Source: Chersky-822 sp035553055 | Lineage (GTDB): Bacteria; Actinomycetota; Actinomycetes; Streptosporangiales; Streptosporangiaceae | Reading direction: 5' to 3' | Assembly (NCBI GenBank): GCA_035553055.1 | Contig: DATNEK010000264.1 | Coordinates: 1-11,646, forward strand | Length of the DNA stretch: 11,646 nt | Part shown: piece after piece, positions 5,346 to 11,646 of the stretch | How positions within the stretch are numbered: position 1 is the stretch's first letter | How the letters are laid out: every line of letters starts with the position of its first letter | Program-made: the position numbers and the translations under genes | Notes under the pieces: generated by a model | What the model saw: the letters and a program-made list of their open reading frames with translations, nothing else | Told to the model about the DNA's origin: nothing | Database searches by the model: none

Positions 5346-7364
5346 TTATCCGGTTGGATGAGCCGCGACCCCGGTCATCGCGACCACGAACTCGGCACGA
5401 TAACGCTCGAACTCTGACAACTCCTGCTCGGCCGGAATGACGGCGAGATCCCTGGCGACCTGTTCGATCCGACTCGCGATGTCCGCGGCGATCTGTGTGT
5501 TCTCCGCCAGTGCCTGCTTCCTGACCAGCCAGACACATGCCGAGGCCGTCGCTGCGCCAGTCCCGAGAGCGACAGCGACCGCAAGAGCCGCCCACGCTAT
5601 CGACGTCGGGTTGGCGAGCAGGCTCGGCAGTCCCTTCGCCACGCCGAACACACCGAACACGATGACGAGGATCAGCCAGGCGAGCGTGAGCGCGACCGCA
5701 CCGAGCAGCACCCCTTGCCACAGTCCAGCCAGCCGCCACCACGCTTCAACGCTGTCCTCGGCCGGGAGGGCCGCGCCAATCGCCTCGCCGACCGCTCTCG
5801 GCACGTCTTCTGCCCGAGACTTAGCGGCGGCCTTGACCGTGTGCGACCATGGCCTGGGCAGAGATCCAGCGAGCTGATCGCCGAACTCGTTCAGCGCGTT
5901 GTCGATCGCCGCCTGCTGCGCTCCGGCGGGCCCGGCCGATACCGACTTGAGATCGTTCCAGAGCAGGCCGAGGCGGATTTTCCTCAGCGGGTCGCGTCCG
6001 CTAAGCCGCTGCGCGAACCAGGCGACCGGCCAGCCGACGAAGTCAATCGCGCGCAACTCCCTCGCGCTGCGCAAGGCGTCGCCAACAGCGGTCACTCCGG
6101 CCGCCGCGTAGAATTCGCCGATGAGCTTGGCTCGGCTTTCGCTCGGCACCTCACCGGAACCGGACGGGCGGTCCTTGGGGCCAGCGTAGTGCGCGAACCG
6201 GCCGACGACGGTGTCTACATCGGCCAAGATTCGCGCCGCCGCGCTCCGGCGAGCGGCCACTCCCTTGACCAGCAGCGCGCGCAGGTCATCAAGGCCGGAA
6301 CCGGTCACCGCCGAGGTGACCAGAATCGGCACATCATGCAGGTTCTCCGAGTCGAGCAGCCGTCGCAGGTCGGCCACGCAGTCATCGATCTGCGCCGAGG
6401 TGAGCAGGTCAGCCTGATTGAGCACGACAGCCTGAACCTCGGAGTGGCCAGCCAACGGGATGAGGAAGCGCAGGTGCACGGCCGCGTCCGCATACTTCTG
6501 CGGGTCAAGCACCCAGATCATCACGTCCGCCAAGCTGACGAGCCGATCGACCTGGCCAGTGGATGAGCCCATGACCGAGTCGTGGTCGGGCAGGTCAAGT
6601 AGCACGAGCCCGGCCAGACCAGGGTCTGCTCCGCCGAGCGCGCTTGCCCGCGAATACCTGTTCCGCTGCGGCACGGCCAGCCACTCAAGCAGCGCGCCAG
6701 AACCCGCGTCGTCCCAGATGCACGCGTGGGCGTCCTTGGTGATTGGACGGGTCACTCCGACGGTGGAGAAGTCGGCGCCAGCCAACCGGTTGAACAGAGA
6801 AGACTTGCCGCTGCCCGTGCCACCTGCCAGCACGACCACGGTGTGCGCCGATGACAGGCGCATCCGCTCCCCTGCCCGGCCGAGCACATCCTCAGCCTGG
6901 CCGAGCAACTTCTTGCTGAAGCCATCGCGGCCGCTGCGCGCGTTGCCGATCTGAACCATCCTCGACAGTGCCATCAGGCGCGTCGACAGAGTCTGCGTCT
7001 GCTCGGTCAATTCGTTCGCCCGGCCAGGCGACCACGAAGTGGTTCCGCCGCTCGCCTGGACGGGCCCAGCCAAAGCGGCGCCCCCCGAAGTGGTTCCTGC
7101 CAGCGCGCTTCTTGCCAGAGCCGCCCTAGCCGCCGGTGCCCTGCCCGACAATGCCCGGCCAAGACTCCGTGCCCGGTTAGCGGGAACTCTGGTCGGCAAC
7201 GCATTCTTGGCTGCCTCACCGTTGCCAGCCTGGCCTGACGGCCGCCGACGCTGTCCGGCCTGGGCAGGCTGAGCCGCCTGGGCTGGTTCGGCGATCTCGC
7301 TCAGGTGATCATGCTGGCCGACGTCAGCCGCACGGTCTGGCGTTGCCTGCCGTCGTGCACTCAT
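5346..7364 (-). CDS. Membrane-anchored dynamin-like GTPase (second of pair, DynB-like)
   Basis: 672 residues. Residues 1-115 are a low-complexity Ala/Gly/Pro/Gln/Arg-rich, probably disordered region. The GTPase domain has G1 GGTGSGKS (181-188), candidate switch-I threonines in VGVTRPITK (202-210), G3 as DLPDHDS (257-263, with Asp-His where classical GTPases have DxxG), a clear G4 NQAD (316-319) and G5 TSA (350-352). A helical region follows (about 365-540), then two hydrophobic segments at about 551-574 and 586-613 that should form a membrane hairpin, and a short charged C-terminal tail (617-672). Start ATG 7364 overlaps the upstream gene's TGA as ATGA, indicating translational coupling. The architecture and tandem pairing match actinobacterial dynamin-like GTPases; in Streptomyces DynA and DynB form a membrane complex that stabilises FtsZ rings at sporulation septa. 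Assignment to DynB rather than another YfjP/Era-like GTPase rests on order and membrane segments. In this genome the role is inferred. Confidence 0.82.
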   Translation of the reverse strand: MSARRQATPDRAADVGQHDHLSEIAEPAQAAQPAQAGQRRRPSGQAGNGEAAKNALPTRVPANRARSLGRALSGRAPAARAALARSALAGTTSGGAALAGPVQASGGTTSWSPGRANELTEQTQTLSTRLMALSRMVQIGNARSGRDGFSKKLLGQAEDVLGRAGERMRLSSAHTVVVLAGGTGSGKSSLFNRLAGADFSTVGVTRPITKDAHACIWDDAGSGALLEWLAVPQRNRYSRASALGGADPGLAGLVLLDLPDHDSVMGSSTGQVDRLVSLADVMIWVLDPQKYADAAVHLRFLIPLAGHSEVQAVVLNQADLLTSAQIDDCVADLRRLLDSENLHDVPILVTSAVTGSGLDDLRALLVKGVAARRSAAARILADVDTVVGRFAHYAGPKDRPSGSGEVPSESRAKLIGEFYAAAGVTAVGDALRSARELRAIDFVGWPVAWFAQRLSGRDPLRKIRLGLLWNDLKSVSAGPAGAQQAAIDNALNEFGDQLAGSLPRPWSHTVKAAAKSRAEDVPRAVGEAIGAALPAEDSVEAWWRLAGLWQGVLLGAVALTLAWLILVIVFGVFGVAKGLPSLLANPTSIAWAALAVAVALGTGAATASACVWLVRKQALAENTQIAADIASRIEQVARDLAVIPAEQELSEFERYRAEFVVAMTGVAAHPTG

Positions 7365-9352
7365 CGCGCGGACTCCAACGAATAACTGGCCTGATACAAC
7401 TCGCCCGGTGCGTTCTCGTCGAGTGCGCCAACCGCGTCGACGAGAGCCTTGAACCTGAGCGCCTCATCGGAGTAAAGCACTCCGATCCGCTCGCGCAGAT
7501 CTTGCCTTGCCTGCCCGCCGATGTCCCGCATGAGCCCGGCGCCAAACAGCGAGGTCAGCAGCTGCTGCGGCACGGCGCTGGCTCCGTCGCTTATTTCGAC
7601 GTCACCGGCTCCGTAGCCGAGCACGCCAATCGTAAGCACCAGGGCGAGTGAGTCAGGATCAAATGATGCGATCCTGGCTATCGACCGCTTAGTGACGTTC
7701 TCGGTCTGCACGAGATGGAGCAAGTGGTCTTGCCAGGCAGCCACCGCGGTCGCTGCCCTCGCCGGAAGGTCGTCCGATGACTTGGCGAGCGCACCGATGC
7801 CGCCGGCCGGCAACGCGGCGGCGAGCTCGATCTGGCTGCCGAACGAACTCCACTTGAGCTCGCCCTCCCACTTTCGCAGCGACGAATACGTGCCAGCCGA
7901 GCCGGACGCTACCTTGCCGTCGAACCCGCGCTCGGCGCGGGCCTGCGCGGCCTGCCCAAGCAGGCCCACGCCGGCCGGGCTGGCTTGCCACCGCTCCATC
8001 GCATCCTCGGCGGCCCGCCCGGCGACCGAGCAGACCAGTGCCTCCAGGCTGGTCCGCAACGCGGCCTTGAGCGTCTGCGCCCGGCTCGTGCCCGCTGAAT
8101 GCCGTTTCGCCCGGCGACCAGACTGGCGTCCCTTGCGTATCTCGAGCGTGCGCAGCAGATCTCCGGTTCCCGCGAAGTCCTGCCACCTGGCCAGCACTTC
8201 ACCGCGCAACAGCGAGCCGTTCCTGATCGCCTCGTCGAACTCGGCCTGACCCGCCGCATAGGCGGCGTCCGCCGCCGAGCCAAGTTCTCTGCGCAACGCG
8301 AGTTGCATCTCTGCCTGCGCGGCAAGAGCAGGGATTCGCTCGGTGAACGTGTCGAGCACGCCCGACATGGTCTGGGTCAGTATCGCCACCTTGCGCTCGT
8401 CAAGGCGGGCGGTGTCGCCCAGCCAGAGCCTGACCGGCTCGGATACCTCGGCCGGCAGCATGGCATCGGTGACGGTGGTCTCAGGCACGACGAACCGCTG
8501 GACCTCGCCAATCCCATTGGCTTGCAGCATCGCGTCGAAGTGAGCGGCGAGCTGCTCGCTGGCCGCGGGAGGCACTCGCGACAGGACAACTCCAAGCGAT
8601 GCGCCCCGGTCTCTCGCGTCCTTGAGCAACTCCCACACCACCGCGTCGGCGTAGCGCCGGGCGGTCGTCACGAACAGCCAAAGATCGGAAGCGTCGAGGA
8701 ACTGCCTGGCGAACTGCCGGTGCGCCGCCACCACGGAGTCGATGTCCGGGGTGTCGAGCAAGGCCACTCCGCGCGGCATGCCCGGACTGGTCGCTAGCAC
8801 GAGCAGGCCGTCGCGGCCAGGCATGGCCAGGCCCTGCTGCCTGACTCTCGGCAGGGTGGGCAGGAATACGTTCTCAGCGAACCACTTCACGTCCTCTGGA
8901 TGGCAGGCAAGCACAGGACTGTTCGTGGTCGGCCTTCTGATGCCCGTCGCGCTCACCTGACTGCCGACGATGCTGTTCAGCAGAGTCGACTTGCCCGCGC
9001 CGGTCGAACCGACCATGGCGATGAGGATGGGCGCACCTGACTGCCTGAGCCTTGGCAGCAGGTAGTCGTCGATCTGGCTGAGCAACTGCTGACGCTCAGT
9101 CCTGACCTCGTCGATGCCCGGGAACTCAAGCAGCAGCGGTAGCCGCCTGATCGCGTTCCGCAGATCGATCAGCGCGCCTTCCAGCTTTCGCGCGTCAACC
9201 CTGACGTGCGGCTCGGCAATCTCGACTTGGCCCTGGCCGGTTGTGGCCGCTTCACTAGCCCGGGGAGCATCGACGAGCCCAGCGTTAGGCGCCGCGTCGT
9301 CGGCCTTGCCCCATGGCAACGACGCGGGAGCGATCCCCTGACCCTCTTTCAT
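7361..9352 (-). CDS. Dynamin-like GTPase, first of pair (DynA-like), no recognisable G4 motif
   Basis: 663 residues from ATG 9352, with GGAGG about 9 nt upstream. A short acidic/Ala-rich N-terminus (1-45) and a helix (55-105, with LIDLRNAIRRLPLLLEF) precede the GTPase domain. G1 is GSTGAGKST (115-123), the switch-I region is ATGIRRPTTNSPV (135-147), and G3 is DTPDIDSV (200-207), the dynamin/AIG-like DTPD form. Where NKxD is expected (about 255-261) the strand LGVVLSRVP contains no N/TKxD, so guanine specificity must be read differently or nucleotide use is altered. The remainder (310-663) is mostly helical and Ala/Leu/Glu/Arg-rich, with a basic patch at 404-418 (EIRKGRQSGRRAKRH). LALVLTIGVLGYGAGDV (569-585) is hydrophobic but short, so a true membrane span is doubtful. 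Its TGA overlaps the start of the second GTPase by 4 bp, so the two are probably made in a fixed ratio as partners. The DynA label is by architecture and gene order. Confidence 0.8.
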   Translation of the reverse strand: MKEGQGIAPASLPWGKADDAAPNAGLVDAPRASEAATTGQGQVEIAEPHVRVDARKLEGALIDLRNAIRRLPLLLEFPGIDEVRTERQQLLSQIDDYLLPRLRQSGAPILIAMVGSTGAGKSTLLNSIVGSQVSATGIRRPTTNSPVLACHPEDVKWFAENVFLPTLPRVRQQGLAMPGRDGLLVLATSPGMPRGVALLDTPDIDSVVAAHRQFARQFLDASDLWLFVTTARRYADAVVWELLKDARDRGASLGVVLSRVPPAASEQLAAHFDAMLQANGIGEVQRFVVPETTVTDAMLPAEVSEPVRLWLGDTARLDERKVAILTQTMSGVLDTFTERIPALAAQAEMQLALRRELGSAADAAYAAGQAEFDEAIRNGSLLRGEVLARWQDFAGTGDLLRTLEIRKGRQSGRRAKRHSAGTSRAQTLKAALRTSLEALVCSVAGRAAEDAMERWQASPAGVGLLGQAAQARAERGFDGKVASGSAGTYSSLRKWEGELKWSSFGSQIELAAALPAGGIGALAKSSDDLPARAATAVAAWQDHLLHLVQTENVTKRSIARIASFDPDSLALVLTIGVLGYGAGDVEISDGASAVPQQLLTSLFGAGLMRDIGGQARQDLRERIGVLYSDEALRFKALVDAVGALDENAPGELYQASYSLESAR

Positions 9353-9956
9353 GCCTTCGGGCCTCCGCTAGACATACTGCTGACCTGCGCACTCCAATCC
9401 AACCAGGTCACTACCCCGCTGCCGGCAACTCACGTCGGATGTGAGCCGCTTGCGAAACTTCGCGGCTATGGCGCCAATTGTGCGCCGCGAACGCACCGTG
9501 CCGCCGACATTGCGCAAAACAGGGCCGGCCTGTTTGCCCGGTCGACAACCCGACGCAGACGACAGCATGGCCCACTGCGGCAAGACATCACAACCGGGTC
9601 AATCTCGCCGAGCGTTCGCCCGACTACCCACCGTACGATTCTGCAGCATGCGCGGCACCCGATCGAACCTCGCGAGACAGGACCGAGGTTACCGGGCTAC
9701 GCATCCTGGGCAATACCGCGACGGCCGGCCGATACACTGACGTGGCATCTATGCGGCTGCCCGCAGTCGGCCGACCGAGGTAACCACGAGTTCGTCATCC
9801 AACCGTCGGCCGCGATGACCTGATGATGTCCGACCGCGAAGCGGTGGGTCGCAGTCACAGCCAGGGGCGGTTCATGAAGCTTTGTGTAAGAATCGGAAAT
9901 TCTGCTAAATACCCACAAGTGGTCGCACGCAGGATTCGTAGCGGGTAGGAGCGCTC
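9353..9956. other. 604-bp gene-free region between divergent dynamin and sugar genes, with several dyads
   Basis: No reading frame here has both a ribosome site and recognisable protein content; the frames present run into the neighbouring genes' antisense or are short and Arg-rich. Structures seen: AAACAGG-GCCGG-CCTGTTT (9517-9535, 7-bp stem, 5-base loop); AACCTCG (9666-9672) with CGAGGTT (9684-9690); a perfect palindrome GTCGGCCGAC (9766-9775); and a near-repeat GACCGAGGTTACC (9681-9693) / GACCGAGGTAACC (9773-9785) with 12 of 13 bases identical, 92 bp apart. The left end must hold the promoter of the dynamin pair (minus strand), but I could not fix one with confidence. The right end holds a plausible promoter for the epimerase. 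No tRNA-like cloverleaf was found. Confidence 0.6.
9882..9911 (+). promoter_or_regulatory. Candidate sigma-70-type promoter of the epimerase operon with a dyad in the spacer
   Basis: TTGTGT (9882-9887), an 18-bp spacer, then TAAATA (9906-9911). Transcription would start near 9918, leaving a leader of about 39 nt before the ATG at 9957, with AGGAG at 9947-9951. The spacer contains AGAAT-CGGAA-ATTCT (9889-9903), a 5-bp inverted repeat where a repressor or activator could sit. The surrounding 42 bases (9871-9912) are only 14 G/C by count, strikingly AT-rich for this genome, and begin with the palindrome TTCATGAA (9871-9878). Confidence 0.45.
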
Positions 9957-10871
9957 ATGTCGGATGGGAGTCCATCCCAAGTTCTCGTGACCGGTGGCGC
10001 CGGTTTCATCGGGCGGCGGGTTGTCCGCGCCCTGCTCGACGCCGATCACAAGGTGACCGTGATCGATCGGCAGGAATTCCCCGACTCTGGGGTGCGCTCG
10101 GTCGTCGGGGACCTGTGCGATCCGGCGACGATCGGCCAGGCACTGAGCCAGCCCACCGACCTGGTGATCCACCTCGCAGCCATTACCCGTGTACTCCTGT
10201 CAATGGAAGACCCGGTCGGCACCTACAAGCTCAACGTCGACGCGACGTTCAACCTGCTCGAGCAGTCCCGCCAGGCCGGCGTGCAGACGTTCCTGCTCGC
10301 CTCGACCAACGCGGTCACCGGCGACGTCGGCACGGCGACCATCACCGAGCGGAAGCCGCTGCGCCCGCTCACCCCGTACGGCTCGACCAAGGCCGCCGGC
10401 GAGATGCTGCTCTCCAGCTACGTCGGCAGTTACGGCATGACCGGCGCGGCTCTGCGGTTCTCCAACGTGTACGGGCCAGGCATGGAAGCCAAGGACAGCT
10501 TCATCCCGCGCCTGATGCGGGCAGCCAGGGACGGCAAGGGCGTACAGATCTACGGGGACGGTACTCAGCTACGTGACCTCGTGCACGTCGACGACATCGT
10601 GGCCGGCATATTTACGGCCTGGCGGGCAGGTCACAACGGACCACTTATTCTCGGATCGGGCGAGTCGGTGACCGTCAATGACATACTCGAGGCGGCGCGT
10701 GCCGTCACGGGCGCAGAGATACCCGCGGAGCACATTCCCGCCAAGGCCGGCGAGATGCCAGCGGTCATCATTGACATCTCGGCGGCGAAAGCGCTCGGCT
10801 ACCAACCCAGGTACGACCTGAAGGCAGGCATCGCCACGGTGTGGCCAGAGTTCTCGGAGACAGCGAAGTGA
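9957..10871 (+). CDS. NAD-dependent nucleotide-sugar epimerase/dehydratase (extended SDR)
   Basis: 304 residues from ATG 9957, with AGGAG 5 nt upstream. The N-terminal Rossmann fold carries GGAGFIG (13-19). D37 ends the second strand, indicating NAD rather than NADP. DLVIHLAA (68-75) is the family motif after strand 4. The catalytic set is S116 in the LAST segment and Y141-x3-K145 in PYGSTK. ALRFSNVYGPG (165-175) and LRDLVHVDDI (205-214) are the conserved substrate-domain motifs of UDP-glucose 4-epimerase-like SDRs (Pfam Epimerase). Length is typical. The family acts on nucleotide sugars in the cytoplasm, but whether this is a 4-epimerase, a dehydratase or a uronate enzyme cannot be decided. 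Its TGA overlaps the GTG start of the next gene, a glycosyltransferase, so the two are co-transcribed and probably supply and use a sugar for an envelope polysaccharide or glycolipid. Confidence 0.9.
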   Translation: MSDGSPSQVLVTGGAGFIGRRVVRALLDADHKVTVIDRQEFPDSGVRSVVGDLCDPATIGQALSQPTDLVIHLAAITRVLLSMEDPVGTYKLNVDATFNLLEQSRQAGVQTFLLASTNAVTGDVGTATITERKPLRPLTPYGSTKAAGEMLLSSYVGSYGMTGAALRFSNVYGPGMEAKDSFIPRLMRAARDGKGVQIYGDGTQLRDLVHVDDIVAGIFTAWRAGHNGPLILGSGESVTVNDILEAARAVTGAEIPAEHIPAKAGEMPAVIIDISAAKALGYQPRYDLKAGIATVWPEFSETAK

Positions 10872-11646
10872 CATCGGGCCAGAGCAAGGGCAACACCGCC
10901 GCCCGTACGCCTGCCGAAGACGAGGCGATCGACGTCGCGGCGGTCGGGGCTTTCACGAACCAGTATGGGTCGCGGGCGACCGCGCTGCCTCCGCTGGCGA
11001 TCGTGATCGCGGCGTTCAACGAGCAAGGCTCGATCGGCCCGGTGATCGAGGCGCTGCCAGCTGTCATCAGCGACCTGCCGGTTGCCAAGATCGTCGTGTC
11101 GGACGGCTCCGCCGACGGCACGGTCAAGGAGGCCGACGCGGCCGGCGCGCTGGTCTGCGATGTGCCGGTAAACCGCGGTCAAGGCGCAGCCCTGCGCCTT
11201 GGATACCGGCTCGCGCGCGAGGGCGGCGCCAAGTACATCGTGACGACCGACGCCGACGGCCAGTACAACCCCGCCGAGATCCCAGAACTGCTCGCCCCGA
11301 TCCTGGCCGGCCAGGCCGACTTCGTGTCGGGTTCGCGCACCCAGGGGAGCGAGGAAACCAAGGATCCGGTCAGAAAGCTAGGCGTCAGGGTCTTCGCGCT
11401 CACGATTAGCCTGCTGACTGGCCAGCGGGTCACGGACCCTTCGTTCGGACTGCGTGCGATGCGAGCCGAGGTCACCGGCGCGGTCAGCTTGCGACAGCCG
11501 CAGTACCAGGCGGCCGAGCTGCTGATCGGCGTGATCACGCACGGTTATAAGTACGCCGAGCGGCCGGCCACCATACACAAGCGGAAGGTCGGGCAGAGCA
11601 AGAAGGGCCACAACGCTCTCTACGGCCTCGCCTTCGCGAAGGTCAT
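10868..11646 (+). CDS. Family 2 glycosyltransferase, DPM1/polyprenyl-phosphate sugar synthase-like (partial, C-terminus beyond right edge)
   Basis: Translated by hand from GTG 10868, which overlaps the epimerase stop as GTGA; GGAG lies 8 nt upstream. 259 codons plus two bases are open to the window end, so the gene is incomplete. A disordered N-terminus (1-40) precedes the GT-A core: IVIAAFNEQGSIGPVI (45-60), nucleotide-binding SDGSADGT (78-85), NRGQGAALRLGY (102-113) and metal-binding DxD D128-A-D130 in TTDADGQY. DPSFGLRAM (190-198) is the acceptor-side motif of dolichyl-phosphate mannose synthase-like enzymes, and a basic segment follows (HKRKVGQSKKGHN, 237-249). Known family role: transfer of mannose, glucose or a similar sugar from a nucleotide donor, often to polyprenyl phosphate at the membrane. 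No membrane helix is seen in the part present; some relatives have C-terminal helices that would lie past the edge. Donor and acceptor are unknown. Confidence 0.88.
   Translation, partial: MTSGQSKGNTAARTPAEDEAIDVAAVGAFTNQYGSRATALPPLAIVIAAFNEQGSIGPVIEALPAVISDLPVAKIVVSDGSADGTVKEADAAGALVCDVPVNRGQGAALRLGYRLAREGGAKYIVTTDADGQYNPAEIPELLAPILAGQADFVSGSRTQGSEETKDPVRKLGVRVFALTISLLTGQRVTDPSFGLRAMRAEVTGAVSLRQPQYQAAELLIGVITHGYKYAERPATIHKRKVGQSKKGHNALYGLAFAKV

Noticed and set aside
5715..6566. 283-codon open frame on the plus strand opposite the membrane GTPase
   Set aside because: It is the complement of conserved GTPase coding sequence, has no ribosome site or family motif, and is explained by codon bias.
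8099..8797. 232-codon open frame on the plus strand opposite the first dynamin-like gene
   Set aside because: Antisense shadow; the minus-strand frame carries the P-loop and G3 motifs.
9648..9740. Possible 30-residue leaderless small ORF in the long gap (TACGAT box at 9634-9639, eight bases before the ATG)
   Set aside because: No -35, no recognised sequence, Arg-rich content typical of random GC-rich frames; recorded only as a candidate if transcription is found there.

Overview
The window comes from a GC-rich Gram-positive bacterium, almost certainly an actinomycete. The codons strongly favour G/C at third positions, starts are ATG/GTG with GGAGG-like ribosome sites, and the gene order dynamin-like pair - SSB paralog - EttA is one I recall from Streptomyces and (for the SSB-EttA part) mycobacteria. 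GC looks high but not extreme, so I do not name a genus. I see no mobile element, tRNA, rRNA, CRISPR array or integration scar.

Left region (1-2652): two divergent metabolic genes. On the minus strand is a dimethylglycine/sarcosine dehydrogenase-type flavoprotein whose C-terminal end runs off the left edge. It is absent from simple complete-ORF lists because it has no stop inside the window. On the plus strand is a 6-phosphogluconate/3-hydroxyisobutyrate-dehydrogenase-family NAD(P) oxidoreductase. The 232-bp gap between them holds a 10-bp palindrome, a hairpin dyad and a plausible -10 box.

Middle region (2710-9352, all minus strand, transcribed right to left): two large dynamin-like GTPases whose genes overlap by ATGA, then a single-stranded DNA-binding protein paralog with an unusual tail, then the ABC-F translation factor EttA. 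The first GTPase has no recognisable G4 motif and no obvious membrane span. The second has a complete G1-G5 set, two transmembrane helices and a low-complexity N-terminus, so the two look like specialised partners. In Streptomyces, DynA/DynB stabilise FtsZ rings at sporulation septa and the SsbB paralog affects chromosome segregation in spores, so this cluster may link septation with DNA handling. The gap before ssb contains two DnaA-box-like nonamers 40 bp apart and a strong hairpin. The gap between ssb and ettA contains a nested inverted repeat and a promoter placed for a leaderless ettA mRNA.

Gap 9353-9956: about 600 bp without a convincing gene, between the divergent dynamin and sugar genes. 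It holds several dyads and a near-repeat, and ends in an AT-rich promoter.

Right region (9957-11646, plus strand): an extended-SDR NAD-dependent sugar epimerase/dehydratase overlaps by GTGA with a DPM1-like family-2 glycosyltransferase that runs off the right edge. This looks like the start of an envelope-glycan operon.

No wholly new system is evident. The most interesting material is the dynamin/SSB/EttA cluster and the regulatory structures inside it.
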